Shown: positions 1-8,379 of the stretch, one piece after another
Layout of the letters: each line of letters opens with the position of its first letter
Position numbering within the stretch: position 1 is the first letter of the stretch
Position numbers and translations under genes: made by a program
Source of the DNA: Candidatus Poribacteria bacterium
Lineage (GTDB): Bacteria; Poribacteria; WGA-4E; PCPOR2b
Direction: 5' to 3'
DNA: 64,000 nucleotides
NCBI GenBank assembly: GCA_022826645.1
Contig: JAJDUM010000097.1
Location: 1 to 64,000 of the forward strand
The notes under the pieces: model-generated
Database searches by the model: none
What the model was told of the DNA's origin: nothing
The model's input: the letters and a program-made list of their open reading frames with translations, nothing else

Positions 1-132
1 GAACCAGTGAACTGATGAACAACCGGTGCTTCTTGTAAGTGTCCCCGAATGATGCGACACAATTATTCAGAAACGGTATTGGATCAGGAGCGTGGGAATT
101 AAGAAGAGGTAGACGACTCCCGTATCCTGTTG

Positions 133-537
133 TTACTCGACCGTGACCTTTACCTTCCGATCCGGTCTCTCGTGCAGATGCCCCCCTGTTCCGGGTAGCG
201 CAATTCCTAAGCGTACAGACGGTTTGCCTCCCTTTGGAAAAATGTGATGGAAGGTCATTGCAGGTACATAGACGAAATCTCCTGCCTTTGCGCGGACAGG
301 TTCTTCACGTCCTTCAATAACCCAGTCGATCTCTCCTTCGAGCACTACCCACCATTCGTCGTAGTTGTGGCAATGATTATCATTGATCTGACCTGAATTT
401 TGATAAATTACTACTCCCGCCACATGGTCTGCGAGGACAACTGCATGAGACCAAGGGGGCGGTCCCATTTCTTTCTTAATTTCTTCCAGACTGATAGTGT
501 TAAGCGTTGCATCAAGAATTGGGTTGCTCAGTGCCAT
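133..537 (-). CDS. Small single-domain cupin protein
   Basis: A 134-residue single cupin. The first cupin motif is visible as H55-x-H57 and E61 followed by a Gly-containing turn (HCHNYDEWWVVLEGE). The second motif is G-D-F-V-Y-V-P with H97/H98. These His and Glu residues form the usual metal site of the family. The start is supported by AAGGAG just upstream on the minus strand. The protein is cytoplasmic with no signal peptide. It is divergent from the MR/MLE pair that starts at 792, so it may belong to the same sugar-acid catabolic locus, but the substrate is unknown. Cupins of this type include isomerases, dioxygenases and sensors; the sequence does not separate these. Confidence 0.85.
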   Translation of the reverse strand: MALSNPILDATLNTISLEEIKKEMGPPPWSHAVVLADHVAGVVIYQNSGQINDNHCHNYDEWWVVLEGEIDWVIEGREEPVRAKAGDFVYVPAMTFHHIFPKGGKPSVRLGIALPGTGGHLHERPDRKVKVTVE

Positions 538-791
538 AGAATTTCTCCTTAAATATTGGAATGTCCGAAAACTCCAACCGCCTTGTTATACTCAATTTTG
601 CGTTGGTGCATTGACAAATTGATTGGTTTCAGTGTAACATCAAGCTCAGTCCAAATCAAGCAAAAGTTTGGCCCGAATGCAACCGTACGCCCACGCTTTT
701 ATCGTTGACAGTGGGATGATAATGCATATAATGGAAAAATTATCTAGGATGGGAAAAAACAATTCTTTAATCGGAAGAAGGAGACTAAAAA
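538..791. other. Divergent intergenic region, cupin / MR-MLE
   Basis: 254 bases between divergently transcribed genes, rich in A+T. It must hold promoters for both directions. A TTGACA occurs near 611 but no convincing -10 lies at the right distance. No RNA gene or repeat was recognised. Confidence 0.4.
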
Positions 792-1919
792 ATGAAAATT
801 ATTGATGTACAGACGTTTTTGGTCGAGAACATTCCACCCTATCAGGGCGGGCGTCGCTGGTTGTTTGTAAAGTTGATAACCGATGAGGGCATCGAGGGCA
901 TAGGAGAGTGGTCAACTGGTCAGACCGGGAGAGAAAAATCGTCAATTGAGATCATCAAGGATTTGGCGACACAGTTTGTCATTGGTGCCGACCCGTTCAA
1001 GATCGAACTGTTGTGGCAGAAAATTTACGCTACTGACCACGATTTTAGGCACCCCGGATTAGCACTGACACCGGCGTTAAGTGCGATTGAGATGGCGTGC
1101 TGGGACATCGTTGGCAAAGCCCTGAATCAACCGGTCTATAACTTGCTCGGCGGTCAATACCATGAAAAATTGAGGGCGTATGCCTACATGCCACACGGAG
1201 GAGTATGGGAGAACCCCGAAAGAGCGGGCGAAATTGCTGCCGATCTGATGGAGAAGGGCAACACCGCAATGAAGTTCGATCCGTTCCCCATCTTTCCCGC
1301 ACCACGGGATATTCAGTTGAAAGATATAGCGCGTGTGGGAGAAATCTTCAGGTGCATCCGGGATGCGGTCGGTTATGAGGTGGAGGTCGGACTCGGCACC
1401 CATGGACAGTTGACCACCTCCAGTGCGATTCGGATTGCACAGATGTTAGAGCCATACTATCCCTTCTGGTTTGAGGAACCGGTGTCGCTGGAAAATGTCG
1501 ATGAGATGGCGCGGGTCGCCTCACATACCAGCATTCCGATTGCGACCGGCGAACGTCTGCTGACCAAGTACGAGTTTGTCGAGATCTTTCAGAAACAAGC
1601 GGCACAGATCATACAACTGGATGTTGGTCACTGCGGGGGTATTCTGGAGTCAAAGAAGATTGCGAGCATGGCGGAGGCACATTATGCAAGCATTGCACCG
1701 CACATGTACTGTGGTCCCGTCGCAGCGGCCGCCGCAGTTCAAGTGGCGACATGCAGTCCAAACTTCCTGATACTCGAATTTAATCGGACAGATCTCCACG
1801 CCGATATTTTCCAGGAGCCTCTCGTGTTTGACAACGGTTACATCGCCCCACCAACGGCACCGGGGCTGGGCGCTGAGTTGAATGAGGAGGTTCTCGCTCG
1901 GCATATAGTTGAAGCGTAA
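792..1919 (+). CDS. Mandelate racemase/muconate lactonizing (enolase superfamily) enzyme
   Basis: A 375-residue MR/MLE enzyme with the capping domain at about 1-125 and the TIM-like barrel at about 130-370. The family abstracts a proton alpha to a carboxylate, usually in sugar-acid dehydration or racemisation. Visible are K161 (AMKFDPF), the E228-E229-P230 metal ligand segment, E254 in TGERL, D277 and H304 (APHMYCGP), which look like the Asp-His dyad of the MR subgroup. Where members usually carry the first metal-ligand Asp followed by x-H-G, this protein has G202-T-H-G, so that ligand appears replaced. A GGAGAC sequence precedes the ATG. The next MR/MLE gene starts 27 bases downstream, suggesting one operon. 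Galactonate-dehydratase-like activity is possible; the substrate is not assigned. Confidence 0.9.
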   Translation: MKIIDVQTFLVENIPPYQGGRRWLFVKLITDEGIEGIGEWSTGQTGREKSSIEIIKDLATQFVIGADPFKIELLWQKIYATDHDFRHPGLALTPALSAIEMACWDIVGKALNQPVYNLLGGQYHEKLRAYAYMPHGGVWENPERAGEIAADLMEKGNTAMKFDPFPIFPAPRDIQLKDIARVGEIFRCIRDAVGYEVEVGLGTHGQLTTSSAIRIAQMLEPYYPFWFEEPVSLENVDEMARVASHTSIPIATGERLLTKYEFVEIFQKQAAQIIQLDVGHCGGILESKKIASMAEAHYASIAPHMYCGPVAAAAAVQVATCSPNFLILEFNRTDLHADIFQEPLVFDNGYIAPPTAPGLGAELNEEVLARHIVEA

Positions 1920-1946
1920 TAGCCTGCCTGCGGGGAAAGGGGTTCT

Positions 1947-3134
1947 ATGACAACCTTAGAAACACTTTCGGAATCCGAGAAAAACCGTGTGCGGATCACG
2001 GATGTGAAAGCCATGCAGTTGAAAGACCAAGCGGGTCAGTCCCTCGTAAAGATTGAAACGGATGCCGGCGTTGACGGAATCGGCGAGGCAGGTGCTTCTG
2101 GTCCGATGGTGAGGGCACATCTACAGCATCTGCGAGGGACACTCATCGGTCAGGATGTGTTTGAAATTGATAAGTTGTACACCCGTATGGTCAACATGCA
2201 GCACCCCTACAGATCGAACATCCCGACTGTCAGCGGCGTGGACATTGCACTCTGGGATGTGGTGGGGAAGCTATTGAATCGACCGATCTCAACATTGATC
2301 TCTGGCAGATTCAGGGACGAAATCCCGCTCTACATCAATACCCCCGGTCCTGATGACTGGTTTGATCCCGTTTCGTGTCGGGATTGGTCGGAACGGATGA
2401 AAGAGGCTCCACAGGGCTGGAGCACCTTAAAATTTGGGTTTGAACGTTTGATGGGGAACGGACTGCCCGAAGGCAGATACAGCCCCGGACAACTGTCTCA
2501 AACGTTGCGAGCAACCGAATTAGATCTGATTCGCCGAGGATATGAAAACTGTCGGGAGGCGTTGGGGGACAAAACCGATTTTATCGTCCATTGTCACAAC
2601 GAATGGGATTTGCCTACCGCGATTGGACTGACACAAGCGGTTGCATCTAGTAACCCGCTTTGGGTGGAGGATGCGCTGCCGGTCTGGTACTCAGACACTT
2701 GGAAGGCGCTGAAGCAGGCATCTCCGGTGCGGATTATCACAGGAGAGAAGCTTGAGCTGCCGCGTGAATTCCTGCCGTTCCTGATGAACGAGGCGTTGGA
2801 CGCTATCCACCCAGACCTTGTCTTCGCAGGTGGACTGACCGGTTGTCGGAAGATCGCCGACCTTGCGGAGATGTTCTACATCCCCATCGCAACGCATAAC
2901 GTCGGCAGCCTTGTCCAGAACATGGCGACAGCGCATTTCGGCGCGTCGGTCAGGAACTTCGTGATAACGGAGACGCGGATCAGCCAAAACAGACTTATCG
3001 ATGAGATGGCTGAGGAAAAGGTCCAAGTCGCTGATGGGAAATTGGCTGTGCCAGATGGGCCGGGATTGGGGATTACATTGATTCCAGAGGTGTTGCGAGA
3101 GAATCTAATTGAGGGTGAGCCGTATTGGGATTAG
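1947..3134 (+). CDS. Second MR/MLE (enolase superfamily) enzyme, mannonate dehydratase-like
   Basis: A 395-residue enolase-superfamily protein directly after another MR/MLE gene. It has the cap domain at about 15-130 and the barrel thereafter. Recognisable elements are L-K-F-G at 161-164, V-E241-D (second metal ligand), T-G-E267-K-L (third ligand), D290 and the H317-N pair near the end of the barrel. The first-ligand position reads I-V-H215-C-H-N instead of the usual V-D-x-H, as in the neighbouring enzyme where the Asp is also missing. The length and the central insert resemble the RspA/mannonate dehydratase group, but that is inference. The start is preceded by AAAGGGG. The pair probably handles two steps or two substrates of sugar-acid breakdown. 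Confidence 0.88.
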   Translation: MTTLETLSESEKNRVRITDVKAMQLKDQAGQSLVKIETDAGVDGIGEAGASGPMVRAHLQHLRGTLIGQDVFEIDKLYTRMVNMQHPYRSNIPTVSGVDIALWDVVGKLLNRPISTLISGRFRDEIPLYINTPGPDDWFDPVSCRDWSERMKEAPQGWSTLKFGFERLMGNGLPEGRYSPGQLSQTLRATELDLIRRGYENCREALGDKTDFIVHCHNEWDLPTAIGLTQAVASSNPLWVEDALPVWYSDTWKALKQASPVRIITGEKLELPREFLPFLMNEALDAIHPDLVFAGGLTGCRKIADLAEMFYIPIATHNVGSLVQNMATAHFGASVRNFVITETRISQNRLIDEMAEEKVQVADGKLAVPDGPGLGITLIPEVLRENLIEGEPYWD

Positions 3135-3698
3135 CGGGTAGGAAGTGATAAAGTTGTAATGAAAATTAACCGCAGAGACACAGGGAGCACGGAGAAAAAC
3201 CGTATCTGTGCTTCTCTGCGTTCTCTGCGTTCAATTCAAAACAGTCCGTAACAATTTATTACTCAGGGCTTACACATTTCAGATTGTAGTTGCCCGATAA
3301 AATCCCGATAAATCGGGACTCCGACAAGCCGAGAGCAGGTAGGCGGGATCTAAAGCAACTGACGGAATTGTGGATCCACGATGTTGTAAGCGTTATTCGA
3401 ACGCAACAGCATCGGAACTTTGCGCGTTCAACTGCATAAATCTCATTTTTTTTGGCAAAAAAACTAAAAAAAGAGCTAAAGATTTTCAATCTCAGGCAAT
3501 ATAGTATATAGAGACAGGAAAGACTCGTTCAGATGAACTTAACTTTCAGGTAGTATCCCTCAAATGATTATGGAAATGAATTCACTTTCCTCGCTTATAC
3601 CCGATTAAGACTCTTACATGGCAGTGCGGGCAAAAACATTCTGGACAGAACGTTTAGAATCGTAGTCGACGACATTACTTTACCATGAGAGGGTACTT
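3135..3698. other. 564-base intergenic region with palindromic repeats
   Basis: No credible gene. It holds an imperfect inverted repeat at about 3171-3230, whose arms are rich in CGCAGAGA / TCTCTGCG, resembling dispersed intergenic repeats of many bacteria. It also holds a perfect short palindrome CCCGATAAATCGGG at 3304-3317 of the same type as those at 27532 and 42641. The remainder is A+T rich and should contain the promoter of the TolB-like gene. Confidence 0.5.
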
Positions 3699-4727
3699 AT
3701 GCGAATGATTATTCTCGTGGCTTGCCTTTGGCTTGCCACCAACGCCCTTGACGCTAAAATTGTGTTTCGTTCTTCGCGGGATGGCGAGGGGACTGAAATC
3801 TACACGATGAACTCCGACGGCAGCAACCAGACACGGATAACCTATCACCCCACAAACATCATAGATGCCGCTTGGGCTCCCGATGGACAACAGATAGTGT
3901 TTGAGGCTAGGCCGGAAGGCGCTCGGGACGGGAAGGACTTTAGTTCATGTATTTGGACGATAGACGCGGACGGGAAAAACCTCCGCCAATTGACGTTCCC
4001 TCCCGATAATCTCACTGGTTGGGGGGACGGCTATCCCTACTGGTCGCCGGATGGGTCTCAGATTGCTTTTTGTAGCGATAGGAACTGGCTGAATCGGGAG
4101 GAGCCGCCGACAAATGAAATTTACCTGATGGATACCGATGGCGGCAACATGCAGCCGATAACAGATGTCGGATTTGCCTCGCAGCCGAGGTGGTCGCCGG
4201 ATGGGGAGTGGATCCTCTTTGTGGGGATGCCTGACCAGGTGCGCCATATTTATGCCATACGTCCGGACGGCACGGATATGTGGCAGATCTCTGCACCCAT
4301 TCCGGAGACGGCGATGTCTGTGGGCGGTTGGTCGCCGGACGGTAACCGGGTTGTGTATGCAGCCCATTTCCACGCGAAGGTCACCCATACGAAGATGATC
4401 ATCGCATCGCTTCGCCTCGTGGGACGGACGAAGAAGGTGTTAAAGCGGGAGGAGGTACCCTTGCCCAAAATGCCCGAAGTGACAGGACTTAAGGGCGTTA
4501 GTTTTGGGGCGGATGGGAAGTCGATACTGTTTGCAGGAAGAACCTTTGGCAGCTGGGAGGTCTACCGCTTCCGACTCGATACGCGCGAACTGATTCAGTT
4601 GACCAATGCGCCGACGGGCGGCGATACGAGCCCACGCGAATGGAATACACGGCTGTCCGTCTCACCCAACCAAGAGGCGCTCCCGCTGGTCTGGGGACAG
4701 GTCAAAGCGGCAGCATTATCAAAATAA
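3699..4727 (+). CDS. Exported TolB-like beta-propeller (PD40 repeats)
   Basis: A 342-residue protein beginning with a short signal peptide (MRMIILVACLWLATNALDA). It then has at least five PD40/TolB-type blades, each with the pattern W-[SA]-P-D-G-x-x-I-x-F: AWAPDGQQIVF, YWSPDGSQIAF, RWSPDGEWILF, GWSPDGNRVVY and a final FGADGKSILF. Repeats of x-E-I-Y-x-M-[ND]-x-D-G alternate with them. It is likely a periplasmic six-bladed propeller used for protein or ligand binding, not a complete TolB, because the TolB N-terminal domain is missing and no tolQRA or pal neighbours exist. A shorter, damaged copy follows 8 bases downstream. Confidence 0.85.
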   Translation: MRMIILVACLWLATNALDAKIVFRSSRDGEGTEIYTMNSDGSNQTRITYHPTNIIDAAWAPDGQQIVFEARPEGARDGKDFSSCIWTIDADGKNLRQLTFPPDNLTGWGDGYPYWSPDGSQIAFCSDRNWLNREEPPTNEIYLMDTDGGNMQPITDVGFASQPRWSPDGEWILFVGMPDQVRHIYAIRPDGTDMWQISAPIPETAMSVGGWSPDGNRVVYAAHFHAKVTHTKMIIASLRLVGRTKKVLKREEVPLPKMPEVTGLKGVSFGADGKSILFAGRTFGSWEVYRFRLDTRELIQLTNAPTGGDTSPREWNTRLSVSPNQEALPLVWGQVKAAALSK

Positions 4728-4735
4728 AACACTCT

Positions 4736-5175
4736 ATGCGAACTGCTATGCTCGTGGTTTGCCTCTGGTTTGCCACGAGCCCCCTTTGGGGCAAAATTGT
4801 ATTTCATTCCGATCGTGATGGAAATTTGGAAATTTACACGATGAGCTCGGACGGGAGCAACCCGATGCGACTCACGTTCAATAAGGCAGATGATGTCAGA
4901 CCTGCTTGGTCTCCTAACGGACAACAGATTGTATTCCATAGCTATCGAGATGACGATCAAATTTTTCTGCCGATGGTACGTCGATTCTGTTTTCGAGCGA
5001 TCAGAATGGCGACGACAACGACGAGGTCTACCGTTTTGTGCTCGCCGATAGAACACTGATACAGTTGACGCACAGTCCCGGAAGGGATGCGGGTCCCCAT
5101 GAATGGAATTCACGCCTATCCGTCTCGCCACAAAGATTGACCCCAACATCTTGGGGGGAAATCAAATCTGACTAA
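4736..5175 (+). pseudogene. Internally deleted, frameshifted copy of the TolB-like propeller
   Basis: The signal peptide and first two blades match the upstream gene closely (KIVFHSDRDGNLEIYTMSSD; WSPNGQQIVF). After residues D-D-D-Q-I-F at about 4971 the reading frame shifts. In the other frame the sequence continues as SADGTSILFSSDQ, then EVYRFVLADRTLIQLTHSP, and ends with WNSRLSVSP and a stop at 5173-5175. This matches the last blade and tail of the upstream protein. The three middle blades (about 170 residues) are missing. So this is a tandem duplicate that lost its middle and then, or at the same time, the frame. The 5' frame as it stands would encode about 107 residues ending at 5059. 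The shift sits at a run of five T, so a sequencing error is possible, but the deletion is real either way. Confidence 0.8.
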
Positions 5176-5276
5176 CACTATCACCGAGGGGTTGGGGCAA
5201 TTCAATATACCCCAAATACCCCAATCCCTCAAATCTTGCCACAATACGCCCTACCTCGCATCATCTCACAGCTAGC

Positions 5277-5618
5277 TTAACCGACTGCCGCAGCGACAAT
5301 GAGACCCAATGCGATGATTACACCGGCAACGGCAATGCCCGCCGCCGTATTGTTATCTTCAGCGATCTGATGATCGAGGTCAAAGGGGGTAACCAGGTCG
5401 AAAATCTTGTAGCCCACCATCAAAACAACCACCCCGACGATGCTGAAAACAACGCTTTCGATGACAAGCAGCGCGAGATGCTTGAAATCAATGAACGCCG
5501 CGTCCGCTGCCACGCCTTCGCCCGCTTCCTGTGCATTGGCTGGGGTTGACCACATTGATGCGGCAACGATGCAGCCTATCGCTATACAAAAACTGAGCAG
5601 AACAATTTTCTTCGCCAT
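5277..5618 (-). CDS. DUF350 family membrane protein
   Basis: A 113-residue inner-membrane protein. It has an N-terminal hydrophobic segment or signal (residues 4-28, ending ANA), a second at about 47-72 and a third at about 92-112. The D-x-x-T-P-F-D-L segment followed by D-N-N-T-A-A-G-I-A-V-A-G is the signature of DUF350, whose function is unknown. The usual DUF350 unit has two such helix pairs; this is a single-repeat short form. AAAGGAG precedes the ATG. Its neighbours are the degenerate TolB copy (convergent) and a sulfite-oxidase-like enzyme on the same strand. Confidence 0.8.
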   Translation of the reverse strand: MAKKIVLLSFCIAIGCIVAASMWSTPANAQEAGEGVAADAAFIDFKHLALLVIESVVFSIVGVVVLMVGYKIFDLVTPFDLDHQIAEDNNTAAGIAVAGVIIALGLIVAAAVG

Positions 5619-5788
5619 TTGCTTTCTCCTTTTGATTTCTGTTCATGTTAAGAAATTGTGCAACAGAAACCGAGTTTTGAAGAAAAAACTCGGTTTATCT
5701 TCGTCACCTTCTAACAGATTGGCACTCTATCACAGTGTTACGTTCAAAATCAATAGAAAAATGAAGCGGATATGGGGCGCACGCACAA

Positions 5789-6808
5789 TTATCCCTTCAC
5801 GATTTCTGCACGAACAAAGTGATAACCGACTGCACCAGCGGGTTCTGCATCAAAGCCGGTCTCCTGTTGCGTCAGTCCATCGTTCGCGATGGCTCTGGCG
5901 GAGATCTCTACCTCCCCCGGAGTGTTAGGCACCTGCCACTCATATTTCCAGAGATACCACGTCAGCGGTGAATCACTTCCCCAGATCTCCGTTGCTTCCC
6001 AACCGCTTACATCATCCACGCTGGTGGTCATGCCGTCATCAATGCTCACTTCGACCCGCTCAATCCCGCCATGGTTACCGCTATCAAAAGCGGCACCGCT
6101 GATTGTATAGGTTTCACCCGCTTGAATTACCGCGTCATTGCTGGGTGTGCCGATTACCGTCGCCAGTTTGACCCGTGCAACGGGGTCCCAACCCTCTTTC
6201 TCCCAATAACCTACATGTGATTTTGCCAGCATGATGTTCATGATCCATTTCGGATTCTTCGTGCCGTAGTGACCGGGGTTAAGCAGACGGACCGGGAAAC
6301 CGTGGTCAGCTGGAAGAGGCTCGCCGTTCATTTTATACGCCAAGAGCACCTCTTCACGAAGGGCACGATCTATTGGAATCGCTGTGTGATAACGGTCAGC
6401 ACAACGGAACACCACAACTTTTGTCTCTGCCTTGACCCCCGCCTTGTCAAGGATATTTCGTAGGGGGACACCGGTCCACATCGCATTGCTCATCTGCTCT
6501 TCACCGATTGGATCGCCGATGCACTTGAGTGTCCGCATCGTCGTCACGGACTCCATGCCTGTTATATCGGAGTAGTTCAACATTATCGGCTGTTCGACCA
6601 ACCCCGTTATCCCCATCCTCCAATGTTCAGCTTTCAGGACTGGTACTTCTCCGATTTGAAGGACATAGAACTTGTCGTTTGGTGTAATCATCGACGCGGG
6701 TTTCAGTATCTCTTTGGGAATATTGCTTTCAGTGTGGAGAGAACGGAGCGGTAGTGTTAACCCCCCTACACTTACTGCGGCGACTTGGATAAATTTTCTG
6801 CGGTTCAT
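5789..6808 (-). CDS. Sulfite oxidase-type molybdopterin oxidoreductase, Tat-exported
   Basis: 339 residues from the ATG at 6808, chosen because GGAG lies 6 bases upstream; an ATG pair 15 bases further up is less likely. The start MNRRKFIQVAAVS carries a twin-arginine signal (RRKF plus a hydrophobic stretch), so the enzyme should be exported folded with its cofactor. The Moco domain has T-L-K-C96-I-G-D, where the Cys is the molybdenum ligand of the sulfite oxidase family, then N-A-M-W-T-G-V-P-L-R. GHYGTKNPKW is the conserved basic patch. The C-terminal third is the Mo-co dimerisation Ig-like domain (G-x-A-F-D-S-G-N-H-G-G-I-E-R-V-E-V-S-x-D). No heme domain or cytochrome partner is nearby. moaDE at 31 kb would help supply the cofactor. 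The substrate may be sulfite or another oxyanion or sulfoxide. Confidence 0.9.
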   Translation of the reverse strand: MNRRKFIQVAAVSVGGLTLPLRSLHTESNIPKEILKPASMITPNDKFYVLQIGEVPVLKAEHWRMGITGLVEQPIMLNYSDITGMESVTTMRTLKCIGDPIGEEQMSNAMWTGVPLRNILDKAGVKAETKVVVFRCADRYHTAIPIDRALREEVLLAYKMNGEPLPADHGFPVRLLNPGHYGTKNPKWIMNIMLAKSHVGYWEKEGWDPVARVKLATVIGTPSNDAVIQAGETYTISGAAFDSGNHGGIERVEVSIDDGMTTSVDDVSGWEATEIWGSDSPLTWYLWKYEWQVPNTPGEVEISARAIANDGLTQQETGFDAEPAGAVGYHFVRAEIVKG

Positions 6809-6843
6809 GGTCGTCTCCATCATCGTTTAATAGGGAACTCGGT

Positions 6844-8151
6844 TTATTCGCCCGTCGCTTGAGACGAAGTCAAGCGTTCAAGCGCTGATGCCACTTCAGG
6901 GTCCTCGGATAGAAGCCGCGCGAGTTCACGAAGGTGTTGTCGTGCTGGGTCCACATTCCCAACCTTCTCATGTGCAAGAGCGAGGTTATACTTTGCATCA
7001 AGTAGGTTCGCATCTGTATCTAAGGCGCTTTCAAAGGCTTTAATTGCCAGATCGGGTTCGTCCATTGTCATGTATAGCGTTCCCAGATTGCAGTGCGGGA
7101 TTGCAGGGTTCTCGGAATGTGTTATTGCAAGCTCAAATCCGCTTTGGGCGCGTTTGTCATCTTCAATAATCAGGTAGATAAATCCAAGGTTGTTGTGTAG
7201 TATGCCGTTCTTTGGTGCTGACCTGATAGCTCGGCGTAACGTTGAACGTGCCTGATTTAATTCGTTGCGCTTGAAATGAATAATTGCCTGTTGGTTGAGT
7301 AGCTCCGGATTGTTAGGTTGTTTTGCGAGTTCAGATTGGATCTGTTTGAATTCAGTTTCATACCCGGTCTTGGGAAGAACGATGTGCGCTAATGTTGGGA
7401 TGAGAAATACGTCACCCGGTTTCAAGGTGTATTGAGGCGGACGTATGTTGTTATAGCCCGCCAACAGTTCCCAATCTCGGTATTTTTTTGGGAAAATCCG
7501 ATCGCCATATACCCGAATGAAACTATAGAGCGTCTCCTGCGGCGAGATCTTATGCCGAATGTCAGTATATTTTCTCGCCGGATACCGTGCAATAAGTAGT
7601 TGAGGATCTGGCTCCGGAATCGAGGTCGCCGAAGCGACTGCGGTTGGAGGCGCCACAGGTGTGGAGGTTTCTGGCACAGATGGGGTTTCGCCTGACGGTG
7701 CTGTAGGAGCTGGAGTTTCCTGCGTAGGTGGAGTTTCGGCTGTCAGCGTTTCTGGTGTTGAAACTTCTAAATCGGGCGTAGTTTCAACCGCTGATGTGGC
7801 CAGTGCTGAGTCTTCCTGAGCCAGCGCGGTTTCGTCCGTTAGTGTTGCTGGCACTGAAACCTCTGGCGGAACATTCGACTTTCTGGGTTTTTTAACTTGA
7901 GCGAACTGGACCTGTTTGACTTGGGCAGACAATGAATCGAAAGATCCCGTCAATGTTTGTGACACTAAGTTCCAAGGAACGGCATAGACGAGGAGTGCAA
8001 TTAGTCCAACCCCAACAATAGTTCCTATTATCAGGGAGACTCGGCTTGCTGATTGGGACTGCGGGACAGGGGGGACCTGCGCCGGTAGGGGTGGGAAGGG
8101 TAACACACTGCTCTCATCTCGCTTGCGGTTACGCACTCTATCCTTTTTCAC
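6844..8151 (-). CDS. Membrane-anchored LysM and TPR protein
   Basis: 435 residues from a GTG start with GAGAGGAA upstream. Order of parts: a basic cytoplasmic N-terminus (1-35), one transmembrane helix (about 38-60), a Thr/Pro/Glu-rich low-complexity linker (about 85-190) with repeated P-E-T-P-[ST]-x-E-T patterns, a LysM domain (about 205-255, ending LKPGDVFLIPT), and three to four tetratricopeptide repeats (about 265-430, e.g. GILHNNLGFIYL, AIPHCNLGTLYM, LLDAKYNLALAH). The LysM should bind peptidoglycan and the TPRs a protein partner. It is divergent from ffh with a 228-base shared promoter region. Confidence 0.85.
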   Translation of the reverse strand: MKKDRVRNRKRDESSVLPFPPLPAQVPPVPQSQSASRVSLIIGTIVGVGLIALLVYAVPWNLVSQTLTGSFDSLSAQVKQVQFAQVKKPRKSNVPPEVSVPATLTDETALAQEDSALATSAVETTPDLEVSTPETLTAETPPTQETPAPTAPSGETPSVPETSTPVAPPTAVASATSIPEPDPQLLIARYPARKYTDIRHKISPQETLYSFIRVYGDRIFPKKYRDWELLAGYNNIRPPQYTLKPGDVFLIPTLAHIVLPKTGYETEFKQIQSELAKQPNNPELLNQQAIIHFKRNELNQARSTLRRAIRSAPKNGILHNNLGFIYLIIEDDKRAQSGFELAITHSENPAIPHCNLGTLYMTMDEPDLAIKAFESALDTDANLLDAKYNLALAHEKVGNVDPARQHLRELARLLSEDPEVASALERLTSSQATGE

Positions 8152-8250
8152 TTGTTCCTCTCCAAGCCAAAAAGCTGGCGATTTGTGGCATTCGCTAGAT
8201 TATAGCAACCGTTAGTGCGCCTGTCAAGAACTTTCACACTCATTTTTCTG

Positions 8251-8280
8251 TTGACAATATGGGCGCGGATGGTGTATCTT
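8251..8280 (+). promoter_or_regulatory. Sigma-70-type promoter of ffh operon
   Basis: TTGACA at 8251-8256, an 18-base spacer, then TATCTT at 8275-8280, about 100 bases before the ffh start. The -35 is a perfect consensus and the -10 fair. Confidence 0.65.
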
Positions 8281-8294
8281 AACTGATTCGCAAA

Positions 8295-8321
8295 CCTGTC
8301 CTCATCCAGATGGAGGTCAGG
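8295..8321 (+). promoter_or_regulatory. Hairpin in the ffh leader
   Basis: CCTG-T-CCTC-ATC faces GAT-G-GAGG-T-CAGG, giving an 11-pair stem with one mismatch and a bulge. It lies just downstream of the predicted promoter. It has no U-tract, so it is not a terminator; it may stabilise or regulate the ffh transcript. It lacks the SRP RNA core and is not 4.5S RNA. Confidence 0.4.
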
Positions 8322-8379
8322 AACATATTCATGAGTTCATCCGAGCTTTACACACTACGTCTCACGCAAAGGAAATGTC

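Noticed and set aside
4595-5149. 184-codon minus-strand frame across the TolB-like copy
   Set aside because: It spans the end of one propeller and the degenerate copy; its residues reflect the antisense of PD40 repeats.
8281-8379. Possible SRP (4.5S) RNA gene before ffh
   Set aside because: There is a hairpin, but the conserved GGAA-tetraloop core and its asymmetric loop are missing.
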